Assembly (NCBI GenBank): GCA_051005235.1
Contig: JBPCJO010000015.1
Location: 1 to 23,180, forward strand
Origin: JALQXV01 sp051005235
GTDB taxonomy: Bacteria; Patescibacteriota; Saccharimonadia; Saccharimonadales; 2-12-FULL-41-12
DNA: 23,180 nt
Direction: 5' to 3'
Both the position numbers and the translations under genes were made by a program. The notes beneath the pieces were generated by a model. That model was not told where the DNA came from. It ran no database searches and worked only from the letters and a program-made list of their open reading frames with translations. Below, piece after piece: positions 6,134 to 14,430 of the stretch; position 1 is the stretch's first letter; every line of letters starts with the position of its first letter.

Positions 6134-7186
6134 ATGGAACAAAAAGAACAAGCCCTGCGCGCCGAACTCGCGGAACTTCAGAAACAACTGGAAGATCCGG
6201 CTATTTATGGCGACCCAGTGTACCCTAAGCTGGCGCGGCGGCAAAAGTATCTGGAAGATACGGTTAACCTGATTACCGAGCTAAAGCAAGTCGATAAAGA
6301 ACTGCAGTCTACCCGCGAAATGATTGAGTCTGGCGGAGAACTGGGCGAACTGGCTGACCTAGAGCTAGGAGGCTTGCAGGCCAAAAAAGAAGAGACGGCC
6401 ACGGCGCTCGAAGAAGCTCTAACACCCAAAGATCCAAACGACGAACGCAACGCCGTCGTCGAGATTCGAGCGGCCGCCGGTGGCGACGAAGCCAGCTTGT
6501 TTGCCGGCGAATTGTATCGTATGTATGCCCGCTGGGCCGAAACGAACGGTTATAAAACAGAGCATATTAGCGAAAGCGCCTCCGAGGCGGGTGGTTTTAA
6601 AGAAGTCGTTTTTGAAATCGGTGGCGACTTTGCCTATAAAAACCTCAAATTTGAGGCCGGCGTGCACCGAGTACAGCGCATCCCGACCACCGAGTCGCAG
6701 GGGCGCGTCCATACCAGTACTGTAACGGTCGCTGTTATGCCAGAAGCCGAAGAAACCGATATTGAGATTCGGGCGCAGGATTTGCGGATTGATGTGTACC
6801 GCGCCGGCGGCCACGGTGGTCAGAGCGTCAACACGACGGACTCCGCCGTGCGCATCACCCACTTGCCCACCGGGTTAGTTGTTTCTAATCAAGACGAAAA
6901 GTCACAGATCAAGAATAAAGAAAAAGCTATGAGCGTCCTGCGTAGCCGCTTGCTGCAAGCCAAGATCGATGCCGAGCAAAAAGAGCTATCTGACTCCCGT
7001 AAAAAACTGATCGGCTCCGGCGACCGATCTGAAAAAATCCGTACCTACAACTTCCCGCAAGACCGGATTACCGATCACCGAATTGGTTACTCGCGCAGCA
7101 ATATTCCGGCGGCGCTAGCAGGCGACATCGGTGATTTGATTGAAAAATTACAGGCGTTCGAACGCGAACTAATCAATCAAGAATAA
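6134..7186 (+). CDS. prfA: Peptide chain release factor 1
   Basis: RF1 recognises UAA and UAG and triggers release of the finished peptide. The 350-residue protein has the catalytic GGQ at 228-230 within RAGGHGGQSVNTTDSAVR, and the anticodon-like P-x-T tripeptide as PTT at 184-186 (RIPTTESQGR), which identifies RF1 rather than RF2 (SPF). The N-terminal coiled-coil domain occupies about residues 1-95. The prmC gene, whose product methylates the GGQ glutamine, follows after only 6 nt, so the two are coupled. The upstream Shine-Dalgarno (AAGAAAG) is weak. Confidence 0.97.
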   Translation: MEQKEQALRAELAELQKQLEDPAIYGDPVYPKLARRQKYLEDTVNLITELKQVDKELQSTREMIESGGELGELADLELGGLQAKKEETATALEEALTPKDPNDERNAVVEIRAAAGGDEASLFAGELYRMYARWAETNGYKTEHISESASEAGGFKEVVFEIGGDFAYKNLKFEAGVHRVQRIPTTESQGRVHTSTVTVAVMPEAEETDIEIRAQDLRIDVYRAGGHGGQSVNTTDSAVRITHLPTGLVVSNQDEKSQIKNKEKAMSVLRSRLLQAKIDAEQKELSDSRKKLIGSGDRSEKIRTYNFPQDRITDHRIGYSRSNIPAALAGDIGDLIEKLQAFERELINQE

Positions 7187-7192
7187 TCTTTG

Positions 7193-8014
7193 ATGACGAT
7201 TGCTAACTGGCTAATAGATTCAATGATACGTTTGCAGCAAGCTGATATACCTAATGGGCGCACCGACGCCTTGGTATTGCTGGCTGACTTGTTTGGCAAG
7301 GACAAGTCGTGGGTGCACACGCACCCAGAGCACGTACTGGACGATTTACAGATACGAGAATTAGAGTACAAACTAACAAAACGCCTAAGCCATACTCCCC
7401 TCGCCTACATTAGGGGGTTTAAGGATTTTTACGGGCGGCGGTTTATGGTGAATTCACGGGTGCTAGTACCACGGCCAGAGTCAGAAAGTTTTATCGAGTT
7501 GGTAAAAACAACCGACCTAGAGATGCCACGGATCGCCGATATCGGCACCGGCTCTGGCTGCCTAGGGGTTACCGTGGCGCTAGAAATACCGGAGGCGACT
7601 GTTCATCTGTACGATATTGACGCCGACGCGCTGGGCGTCGCCAACCATAACGCCGAACAATACGGTTTACGTTTAGAGTATTATCTGTCGGATTTGCTTA
7701 CAGATTTAGCTGGTGGTCCCTATCAGATTTTACTCGCTAATTTGCCGTACGTGCCACAAAACCTGGTTACTAGCCCCGAGATTGAACAAGAACCGGCACT
7801 GGCGCTATTTTCGGGACTGGACGGGTTAAACCACTATCGCATTTTTTGGAAACAAGTGCGGGCGCTTCGGCCTAAGCCGCGATATGTCTTGACCGAGTCA
7901 CTTGAGAAACAGCATGGCTCTGTGGAAACATTGGCTAAAAATGCCGGTTATAAGTTAATGCGGAGCGATGTATTAGTGCAACTTTACACCATAAACAAAG
8001 GCCGAACCCCTTAG
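7193..8014 (+). CDS. prmC: Release factor glutamine methyltransferase (HemK/PrmC)
   Basis: PrmC uses S-adenosylmethionine to methylate the glutamine of the GGQ motif in release factors. The 273-residue protein has the family's helical N-terminal domain, then YIRGFKDFYGRRFMVNSRVLVPRPESE at about 72-98, the SAM-binding GTGSGCLG at about 118-125 and the catalytic motif as NLPY at about 183-186. NLPY instead of the more usual NPPY keeps the catalytic Asn and Tyr. I chose the ATG at 7193 rather than the TTG at 7190. It lies 6 nt after prfA, its functional partner. Confidence 0.95.
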   Translation: MTIANWLIDSMIRLQQADIPNGRTDALVLLADLFGKDKSWVHTHPEHVLDDLQIRELEYKLTKRLSHTPLAYIRGFKDFYGRRFMVNSRVLVPRPESESFIELVKTTDLEMPRIADIGTGSGCLGVTVALEIPEATVHLYDIDADALGVANHNAEQYGLRLEYYLSDLLTDLAGGPYQILLANLPYVPQNLVTSPEIEQEPALALFSGLDGLNHYRIFWKQVRALRPKPRYVLTESLEKQHGSVETLAKNAGYKLMRSDVLVQLYTINKGRTP

Positions 8015-8050
8015 AACTGCTGTGTTCTGGATATCTGTTATTGTCTACTT

Positions 8051-8121
8051 TTGAGAGTATGCATTACGTTCATACTCTCAACTAGTCAAAGTATGTATAG
8101 GAGGCATACTTAGGTCATACT
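8051..8121. repeat. Cluster of AGTATG/CATACT inverted and direct repeats
   Basis: TTGAGAGTATG (8051-8061) and its perfect complement at 8071-8081 form an 11-bp stem with a 9-nt loop. AAAGTATG at 8088-8095 has a complement CATACTTT at 8116-8123, with another CATACT at 8105-8110 between them. The hexamer AGTATG or its complement thus occurs five times within 66 bp. The cluster lies in the convergent gap between prmC and htrA, just before a terminator hairpin. Confidence 0.65.
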
Positions 8122-8128
8122 TTCAAAA

Positions 8129-8170
8129 AGTGGTGTTTTAAGCTTAGACACAAACCACTCATTCTTTTTT
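8129..8170. terminator. Bidirectional terminator between convergent prmC and htrA
   Basis: On the plus strand AGTGG (8129-8133) with a following TTT pairs with AAACCACT (8152-8159), and a T-run CTTTTTT lies at 8164-8170. On the minus strand the same stem is followed by TTTTTG. It can therefore end both the prfA-prmC transcript and the htrA transcript. Confidence 0.6.
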
Positions 8171-8181
8171 GGGTCAGGCTC

Positions 8182-9390
8182 TTAGTTTTGAGGGGCTGCT
8201 TCGAGCGTCGCGTCGACTGGCTGGTCTTTACCGTCGCGGATAATGGTAAGTGTTACTTTGTCGCCGACTGAGTGGCGGCCCAATAATGATACAAGGCTGT
8301 TCATCTCGTTGATTGAATCGTTATTTACCTTGGTAATGATGTCACCTTCGCGGATACCGGCTTTGGCGGCTGGGCTATTGGGGATAATCGACGGTGAGCC
8401 GCCCTCCCCCGGGGCAACGTAGGCGCCTCGTTTGGTCTCAAGACTGTATTCAAACGCCGCGTCGTCGTTTAGGGTGACGTAACGAACACCCAGATATGGC
8501 CGCAGTAGCTTGCCGTCACGTAGGACGCTAGTAATCAAACCCTTAACGTCATTTATAGGAATGGCGAAGCCGACGTTTTGGGCACCATCGCCGGCAATCG
8601 CCGTATTGATACCAATGACTTCACCATTTAGATTTACCAATGGGCCGCCTGAATTACCCTCATTAATTGCCGCATCAGTCTGAAAGAGGTTTTGTAGGCT
8701 TTCACTGGCACCGCCCTCTAACCCTCCGGCTTTGACGCTGCGGCCGTAGCCAGAAATAATGCCGGAGGTTACGGTGTTTTGGAACTGACCGAGAGCGTTA
8801 CCGATAGCAACGACGTCTTGGCCGACTTCTACTTTTGAGGAGTCGCCGATTTTGGCAGGCTTTAGCTCTTTGCCTTTTTTATCGGTGATTTTTAAAAATG
8901 CTATGTCAAGAGTGTCGTTGTCATTAGTGCGGCCAAGCACTTCAACATTATCAAGTTGGGTGCCATCGGATAATGTAATGCTGACGGCGGATGCACCAGC
9001 GGGTATAACGTGCCTATTGGTAATAATGGTACCGTTTGTGTCAATAATAATGCCGGTGCCGGCGCTGCGTTGTTCGACGGCGCGGTTGCCCGAAAAGGTT
9101 CGCCGAACGCCTTGGCTGGTCACGTCAATCGAGACGACACTTGGCCCGACTTCTTTGACTAACTGGGTGATTAACTCACTTTGGCTACTAACTGTTCGCC
9201 GCTCCGAGGTGCCGGTTAAGCCACCCGTTTTTTGGGCACGGTCACCAAAGTAACCGCCTAAAAACCCAAAACTCGTGCTAAAAATGATAATCAGCGCGAG
9301 CGCCATAATACGTTGTTTTGAGGTGTTATCGGTGTGCTTAGGTTGTTGCTCGGGCTGCTTTTGGATGGGCGGTAATGTGTCTGGGTTCAT
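8182..9390 (-). CDS. HtrA/DegP-like membrane-anchored serine protease with PDZ domain
   Basis: This is an envelope quality-control protease. The 402-residue protein has a cytoplasmic polar N-terminus, one membrane anchor at about residues 27-47, a trypsin-like domain with catalytic His127 (TNRHVIPAG), Asp162 (DTLDIAFLKI) and Ser247 (NEGNSGGPLVN), and a C-terminal PDZ domain from about 300 to 398 (SPAAKAGIREGDIITKVN). This matches the DegS/HtrA layout of Gram-positive-like bacteria with one PDZ domain. The start is the ATG at 9390, with a -10 box 6 nt before it and no Shine-Dalgarno. It follows the membrane protein gene after 7 nt and is transcribed convergent to prmC. Confidence 0.94.
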   Translation of the reverse strand: MNPDTLPPIQKQPEQQPKHTDNTSKQRIMALALIIIFSTSFGFLGGYFGDRAQKTGGLTGTSERRTVSSQSELITQLVKEVGPSVVSIDVTSQGVRRTFSGNRAVEQRSAGTGIIIDTNGTIITNRHVIPAGASAVSITLSDGTQLDNVEVLGRTNDNDTLDIAFLKITDKKGKELKPAKIGDSSKVEVGQDVVAIGNALGQFQNTVTSGIISGYGRSVKAGGLEGGASESLQNLFQTDAAINEGNSGGPLVNLNGEVIGINTAIAGDGAQNVGFAIPINDVKGLITSVLRDGKLLRPYLGVRYVTLNDDAAFEYSLETKRGAYVAPGEGGSPSIIPNSPAAKAGIREGDIITKVNNDSINEMNSLVSLLGRHSVGDKVTLTIIRDGKDQPVDATLEAAPQN

Positions 9391-9396
9391 ATCTAA

Positions 9397-9402
9397 ATTA
9401 TA
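9397..9402 (-). promoter_or_regulatory. -10 box of htrA embedded in the upstream stop codon
   Basis: TATAAT on the minus strand (9402-9397) lies 6 nt before the htrA ATG at 9390. The TAA stop codon of the upstream membrane-protein gene (9400-9398) is inside the hexamer. No Shine-Dalgarno is possible, so a transcript from here would be leaderless. The -35 region is weak. Confidence 0.5.
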
Positions 9403-10153
9403 TAGTACTTGTTCCCCAATTGGAAAGGAGAAGAATTATACCGATGACCGTGATCATAACAAATATAAGCTGGCGCTGAACGAGTTTTGACAGCCTGTCT
9501 GTCTCTGACAAATAGTAGAGTCCGGCGAAGCCATAGCCTAAAACTGCTAATATTACGGCCGGCTGGGCGATTGGGCCGTAAAATAGTAGCCAATGGCCAA
9601 GTAACCACGTTAAGCAGGCACCGAATAACGCCCAAGTCCAACTATAAGCATTAAAGTTTTTTTCGTCGAAACTGGCGAAGAAGTGGCGGCTACAAAAATA
9701 TAATATTGCCGCGGTAGCTGCGATATATATTGTTAAATCAATTTTTTCAACGGTAACAAAGAATAACGCAATTAAGCCGAAGAGCTGGGCTAGTAACGCT
9801 TGTATCGAGACCATAAGCGGACTAGACCTTGGCTTTATATAGAGTACCCATACTTCAAATATGACAAGCCAGATTAATTGCCAGCTCATAGATGTGGTGC
9901 TCACCATAAATGCTAAAATTGAAACGCTAAAAATAATGTCGACGGCATTGGTCCGAAAATGCGCCAGCCAGTGGCGGGGACGGACTGCGAAAATGCGCCA
10001 TTTACTTAGTAAAATAACCGCAAGCGCGACAGTAAACAGGTCAATCCTAACAAAAATAAATACCAATATAGGCAAAATAACTATAAGACCAAGGTGAAAA
10101 AAGTGTGCGAAACCTCGGGTCGGCCGCAGTTTTCCCGGTAGAACGTTAACCAT
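9398..10153 (-). CDS. Unknown polytopic membrane protein (about nine hydrophobic segments)
   Basis: I do not recognise a family. The 251-residue protein is almost wholly hydrophobic, with about nine candidate membrane segments starting at roughly residue 18 and ending near residue 246, separated by short loops with Arg/Lys and Asp/Glu. It contains several Trp and aromatic residues but no signature motif of a transporter or enzyme that I can name. Its ATG overlaps the stop codon of the LCP gene by one base (TAATG), so it is translationally coupled to a cell-envelope assembly enzyme; a role in envelope polymer synthesis is possible but is only an inference. Convincing on length, composition and coupling. 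Confidence 0.8.
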   Translation of the reverse strand: MVNVLPGKLRPTRGFAHFFHLGLIVILPILVFIFVRIDLFTVALAVILLSKWRIFAVRPRHWLAHFRTNAVDIIFSVSILAFMVSTTSMSWQLIWLVIFEVWVLYIKPRSSPLMVSIQALLAQLFGLIALFFVTVEKIDLTIYIAATAAILYFCSRHFFASFDEKNFNAYSWTWALFGACLTWLLGHWLLFYGPIAQPAVILAVLGYGFAGLYYLSETDRLSKLVQRQLIFVMITVIGIILLLSNWGTSTI

Positions 10154-11823
10154 TATCGCTGAGCTTCAGATTGATCACTACCAAGTATTATAACAAAGTC
10201 AGCCGTTCCGGGAACAATTGTCGCATCGGGCAAGGTGCTCGTTACGTTAACATCGAAGCGTTTCTCTAGGTAATTCTTGGTGTATTTCTTTGCCCCACCG
10301 CGCAGGTCAACAATTGTAGTTTTGGTGTAACTACGGGTCGGGGCGTTATCCACTGCCGTAATATTATAACCAAATGACTTAAGTTCATCAGCTTTTTGGG
10401 TTGCCAGTCCGGATTTGCTAGTACCGTTAAGTACCGCGATGCTGGCATTTTCGTCACGTATAAAGCTATCTTTAAGCTGATTACGGAGGTACCCTTTGAT
10501 TTCGTTAAAATTGCCAACACCAGACCGAGGCACAACGACTGATTGGCCGCCAATATTGTCGGTAGTAACAAAATTATTAGGAGGGTCAGACAAGCCAATC
10601 GATGTGATTTTAGACTGGTCGATCTCGTTACCAAGTTGATAGATCCGTGTTAAGTCTTGAATTGTAAAGTTAGTCTGTACTCGATCACCGAGCGTATCGA
10701 GTAAGCCCGAAATCTTTGCCGGATTTGAGAAGGTGCCGGCCGATAGAACCTTCGCTTTGAGAGCAATTATGATCGATCGCTGGCGTTCGGAACGGTCGAA
10801 GTCGCCCCGCGCGCTTGTGTGGCGTGAGCGTGTGTACGCCAGGGCTTTAAAACCATCCATTTGCTGAACACCAGGCTTAACATCTAGCTTGTAGTTCTTA
10901 CCGTCAATACGCATGTTTTCGGTTACCGAAGATGGGACGTTCACGGTTACACCGCCCACCGTATCGACTGCCTGTTTAAAGCCGGTGAAATCAATAATTT
11001 CCCGGTAATGGATTGGCACGCCTAAGTTCTTTTCTATGGTTTGCTCCAGCAGGCTAAAACCGGCTTCGTCAGCTTGTTTCTTGATTTCATCAGTTTGTTT
11101 TTGGCGTGAAGTTTTTGCGAGTGCGGCGTTTTTACCAGTTACGTAGACGGCATTGAGCTTCATAGATCCGTTGCCGCCGCCAACAGGTACGTATAAGTCA
11201 CGCGGCAAGCTAACCAGCGACGCTTCTTTGGCAATCGGGTCAATACTGGCTACGATAACTGTATCCGTTAAATCGGGTGCCTCGTGGCCTTCACCACCTC
11301 TTCCGAGCAGTAAAATATTGACCCTGCCGTCTCCTTCACCACGGAGTTTTGAAGGGTCGACATTGGATTCGAGCGCCGCCGCGCCGCCGCCACCTTTAAG
11401 TACCTTGTTAATATTGATGTAACCTTTAAAGGCCAAGAAGCCAACGGTCAGCAATAACAACGTCAGTATTGCCACGACCGTTAATGTGACCCGGCGGCGG
11501 CGAGACATTTTTACTTTTTTACCGGTAGCATCACGGCGTCCGATGCCTAAAAACCCGCGACGGCCTATTTTTGAGGTTTTTTTGGCGATTAGCAGTGGTT
11601 CATCGGCAAATGATGGTTTTGGCTGGAGTGCCGGTGCCTGGACGGTTCGATTTTGATTGGCGGGTGTTAGGCCGCCACGAGCCGAAAAATCACCGATCTG
11701 GCGATGATTGGGACCATTTGCAAGTGGCGTGCGATTAGCGCCCGGCCGTGGCTGTCTAAAACCGTCAATCGAGTTACGACTGGGTTTGTTTTTACCAAAT
11801 TGTTTGTTTCTAAAATCGTTCAT
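10153..11823 (-). CDS. LytR-CpsA-Psr (LCP) family protein with LytR_C domain
   Basis: LCP proteins transfer glycopolymers from lipid carriers onto the cell wall. The 556-residue protein has a long polar N-terminal region (about 1-110) rich in Pro, Asn, Arg and Gln, a membrane anchor at about 112-133, and an LCP domain starting near residue 160 with NILLLGRGG, DTVIVASID, SLPRDLYV and the Arg-rich YTRSRHTSARGDFDRSERQR segment that binds the lipid pyrophosphate. The C-terminal 100 residues (AVLNGTSKSGLA onward) match the LytR_C domain. I chose the ATG at 11823 over a GTG five codons upstream. It is coupled to the next gene and divergent from lepB. Confidence 0.92.
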   Translation of the reverse strand: MNDFRNKQFGKNKPSRNSIDGFRQPRPGANRTPLANGPNHRQIGDFSARGGLTPANQNRTVQAPALQPKPSFADEPLLIAKKTSKIGRRGFLGIGRRDATGKKVKMSRRRRVTLTVVAILTLLLLTVGFLAFKGYININKVLKGGGGAAALESNVDPSKLRGEGDGRVNILLLGRGGEGHEAPDLTDTVIVASIDPIAKEASLVSLPRDLYVPVGGGNGSMKLNAVYVTGKNAALAKTSRQKQTDEIKKQADEAGFSLLEQTIEKNLGVPIHYREIIDFTGFKQAVDTVGGVTVNVPSSVTENMRIDGKNYKLDVKPGVQQMDGFKALAYTRSRHTSARGDFDRSERQRSIIIALKAKVLSAGTFSNPAKISGLLDTLGDRVQTNFTIQDLTRIYQLGNEIDQSKITSIGLSDPPNNFVTTDNIGGQSVVVPRSGVGNFNEIKGYLRNQLKDSFIRDENASIAVLNGTSKSGLATQKADELKSFGYNITAVDNAPTRSYTKTTIVDLRGGAKKYTKNYLEKRFDVNVTSTLPDATIVPGTADFVIILGSDQSEAQR

Positions 11824-11828
11824 AACAT

Positions 11829-11837
11829 AAAATAACA
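11829..11837 (-). promoter_or_regulatory. Possible extended -10 promoter of the LCP gene
   Basis: On the minus strand TGT-TATTTT (11837-11829) lies 5 nt before the preferred ATG at 11823 and there is no Shine-Dalgarno. It resembles the leaderless layout seen elsewhere in the window, but the hexamer is weaker and the distance shorter. Confidence 0.35.
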
Positions 11838-11963
11838 CGTATGTGCTGGTGCTTAATACCCAGAGCCGAAGATTTAGGCATGATGAGGTACTAAGTAAAT
11901 AATTATACAGGACTTTTGTGCTTTTGGGCAGGCGATAAATTCATATTTGTGGTAAGCTCTTGT

Positions 11964-12602
11964 ATGTATATGAACGAAGATGTAACAGATTTTACAACAC
12001 CCGACAGAAAAGCTAAAAATGATGGTAGCAACAGGTGGAAAGATACTCTTTCCACCTTACTCATTATTATCTTGGCGCCTATTGTTGCACTTTTTCTGGT
12101 TAATTTTGTTTTTCAGTCGTATCAGGTAGACGGGCCCAGCATGGAAACAACGCTTCAGAACGGTGATCGCCTAATTGTTACCAAAACTGGCAAAACCTGG
12201 TCAAAAATTACGGGCAAGGACTATGTACCAAAACGCTACGAAATAATTATCTTCAACTTAAAAGGCGATATTAACTCTGGGGCAGCTAATGAAAAGCAGC
12301 TTGTTAAACGAGTCATCGGCTTACCCGGCGACCGAGTAGTAGTAAAAGACGGTGTGGTTACTGTTTTTAATTCAGAATTCCCTGACGGCCATTTAATTGA
12401 TCAGGACGGTCCAGAAAAATTTGCTATTACCACTACTACCGGGGAGATTGATGAAGTCGTCCCGATTGGTAGTGTGTATGTTATGGGCGATAATCGCAAT
12501 AACTCACTAGACTCTCGCGCCTTTGGCCCAGTGCCGTCACATGATATCGTTGGCATGCTCAAATTTCGGATATACCCGTTTGATAAAGTCGATAAGTATT
12601 AA
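11964..12602 (+). CDS. lepB: Type I signal peptidase
   Basis: LepB removes signal peptides from exported proteins. With the ATG at 11964 the product has 212 residues; the ATG two codons later (11970) is equally possible, while the longer frame from 11916 has no supporting signal. There is one N-terminal membrane helix at about 30-52, the catalytic serine in DGPSMETTL (about Ser59), the general-base lysine in QLVKRVIGLPGD (about Lys115) and the conserved MGDNRNNSLDSRAFGPV near 174-190. This is the Ser-Lys dyad enzyme of the bacterial type. It is divergent from the LCP gene and convergent with parB; the palindrome TTAA at 12599-12602 supplies both stop codons. Confidence 0.95.
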   Translation: MYMNEDVTDFTTPDRKAKNDGSNRWKDTLSTLLIIILAPIVALFLVNFVFQSYQVDGPSMETTLQNGDRLIVTKTGKTWSKITGKDYVPKRYEIIIFNLKGDINSGAANEKQLVKRVIGLPGDRVVVKDGVVTVFNSEFPDGHLIDQDGPEKFAITTTTGEIDEVVPIGSVYVMGDNRNNSLDSRAFGPVPSHDIVGMLKFRIYPFDKVDKY

Positions 12603-13471
12603 CGCGGACTTTGTTTTTCTAGAAACTCGATGAAGGCCTCGAGTTGCTTGCGACTTGTAAAATTCATTGCAATTTTACCACCCTTACCTTTATGGGCAAC
12701 GGTGACTTTAAAACCCCATTTTGTACTCAGCTGTTTGCTGGTTTCTTCGTTTACGATTGTCTTGTTTGCCTTCTCTTCAGGTGTTGTTGGGCTGTTTTCT
12801 TCTTTAACTTCGTTTACAAACTGCTCAGCTCGGCGAACAGACCAATTAAATTGTTCAATATTGGTAACCAACTTTTGCTGATGCTTGGCGTCTTTTAAGG
12901 CAAGTACCGAGCGGGCATGGCCTTCACTAATTACGCCGTTTGTCAGCGCATCTTTGGCAAAGTCTGGTAACTGCAATAGACGTACCGTATTGATGATCGT
13001 GGTGTTGGCTTTGCCGAGCCGAGCGGCAATATCTTTTTGTGAAACGTTAAATTGCTCGGTCAACCGGGCAATTGACAAGGCTTGTTCGAGTGGAGATAAA
13101 TCGACCCGCTGCATATTTTCGATGAGACCAATTTCTAGGCGTTCCAGTTCTTTAGTCGTTCGCACTAATGCCGGCAAATGGGTCAAACCTGCTTTTTTGG
13201 CGGCATGATAGCGACGTTCTCCCGCCACAATAACGTAGGCACCATCAATTTCGGTTAAAACAATCGGTTGCAAAATACCATACTGATTAATCGAAGCAGC
13301 CAGTTCGTTAATTGCCTCTAAATTTATGGTCTGCCGTGGTTGGTCTGGATTAGGTGTTATATCTTGTATTAGTATCTTTTGCACCCGATCTTGCTTATCG
13401 AGTAACATCGATTGGTCAAAATTATCAGGTAATAAGCTACCGAAGCCTTTACCAAGTCCTGTTTTTGCCAT
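12599..13471 (-). CDS. parB: Chromosome partitioning protein ParB
   Basis: ParB/Spo0J is a CTP-dependent clamp that loads at parS and helps segregate the chromosome. The 290-residue protein has the N-terminal ParA-interacting motif LGKGFGSLL (6-14), the ParB/Srx domain with GERRYHA at 84-90 and ENMQR at 118-122 (CTP binding), the helix-turn-helix region around 140-165 (VSQKDIAARLGKANTTI) and a C-terminal dimerisation domain near 245-290. An AGG-rich ribosome binding site precedes it and the parA stop lies 2 nt upstream. No parS site is visible in the window. Confidence 0.96.
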   Translation of the reverse strand: MAKTGLGKGFGSLLPDNFDQSMLLDKQDRVQKILIQDITPNPDQPRQTINLEAINELAASINQYGILQPIVLTEIDGAYVIVAGERRYHAAKKAGLTHLPALVRTTKELERLEIGLIENMQRVDLSPLEQALSIARLTEQFNVSQKDIAARLGKANTTIINTVRLLQLPDFAKDALTNGVISEGHARSVLALKDAKHQQKLVTNIEQFNWSVRRAEQFVNEVKEENSPTTPEEKANKTIVNEETSKQLSTKWGFKVTVAHKGKGGKIAMNFTSRKQLEAFIEFLEKQSPR

Positions 13472-13473
13472 AA

Positions 13474-14253
13474 TTATGCCTTCCCTTTTATGCGTGTATC
13501 AATTTCGCTGGCCAAACTTTTATATGCCCGGGCACCCTTACTCCAACGGTCGTAGTCTGCAATTGGTTTGCCGTGGCTTGGTGCTTCGGCTAACCGGACG
13601 TTCCGTGGTATAACCGTGTTCAGTAATTTCTCGCCAAAATGCTTTTTTACCTCGGAGTAGACTTGCTCTGATAATGATGTTCGTTTGTCATACATAGTCA
13701 TAACGACACCCAGCAACTCGAGATCAGGATTAAAGTTCGCTTGGACTTGGCGCATGACCTGCAATAATTGGCTCAACCCTTCGAGCGCATAATATTCGGC
13801 TTGCACCGGTATTAATATTTGATCGGCGGCGGTTAGGGCGTTGATGGTAAGCAAACCAAGGGCTGGTGGGCAGTCGATCAAAACATAATCGTAATCGGTG
13901 GCTGCTGCCAAAGCCTTTTTCAGTTGTTGCTCTCTGTTAGCCACCGTAGCAAGATCAAGTTCAACACTGGCTAATCGGGCGTTTGTCGGCACAATATCGA
14001 TATTATCAAAATTAGTCGTCAGCAGTACTTTAGTTAGGTTTGCCGCAGAAACTAGTACGTCGCACAATGTTAGTTCGAGTTGAGTTTTATTGACGCCCAC
14101 TCCGCTGGTGGCATTGCCCTGCGGATCAGCATCAACTATTAAAACTCGGCGTTTTTGTTTTGCCAGATAGGCGGCAACGTTAATCGTGGTGGTAGTTTTA
14201 CCAACCCCGCCCTTTTGATTAAGTACCGCAATAATTGTTTGTTTCTTTTCCAC
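13474..14253 (-). CDS. parA: Chromosome partitioning ATPase ParA (Soj)
   Basis: This deviant Walker A ATPase works with ParB to move replicated origins. The 259 residues contain the P-loop KGGVGKTT at 14-21 with its signature lysine, the switch DADPQGNAT at about 42-50, and the Walker B-like YVLIDCPPALG at about 120-130. It starts at a GTG (14253-14251) preceded by AGGA 3 nt upstream (14260-14257); no ATG nearby fits. It forms a two-gene unit with parB. The upstream 700 bp have no protein gene; see the small RNA entry. Confidence 0.96.
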   Translation of the reverse strand: MEKKQTIIAVLNQKGGVGKTTTTINVAAYLAKQKRRVLIVDADPQGNATSGVGVNKTQLELTLCDVLVSAANLTKVLLTTNFDNIDIVPTNARLASVELDLATVANREQQLKKALAAATDYDYVLIDCPPALGLLTINALTAADQILIPVQAEYYALEGLSQLLQVMRQVQANFNPDLELLGVVMTMYDKRTSLSEQVYSEVKKHFGEKLLNTVIPRNVRLAEAPSHGKPIADYDRWSKGARAYKSLASEIDTRIKGKA

Positions 14254-14415
14254 GTTTCCTGACCCTTTAACTCCCTTTAGCGTACCATAAAAGGGCTGTT
14301 ACGATAAGCGCCTACTGGCCATTAAATAGACTAGCCGGATCGTACTATCTTGATCATTATGAGTTTTTGACAGTTTAAAATAGTTTTCCACAGGACATGC
14401 TACCCACTGTATTAG

Positions 14416-14424
14416 TGCTATAAT
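14416..14424 (+). promoter_or_regulatory. Extended -10 promoter of the small RNA candidate
   Basis: TGC-TATAAT (14416-14424) is a perfect extended -10 element on the plus strand. No protein gene follows on this strand for more than 1 kb, so it most simply drives the structured RNA that begins about 7 nt downstream. The -35 region is weak, as expected of an extended -10 promoter. Confidence 0.6.
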
Positions 14425-14430
14425 TTGGTA

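Noticed and set aside
8852..9253. Long open frames antisense to htrA and to ileS, nrdJ and rseP
   Set aside because: They mirror the codon pattern of the real genes, lack start signals and show no family features.
14384..14392. TTTTCCACA, one mismatch from a DnaA box, near parA
   Set aside because: Only one such site is present and there is no dnaA or dnaN gene or box cluster, so an origin of replication is not supported.
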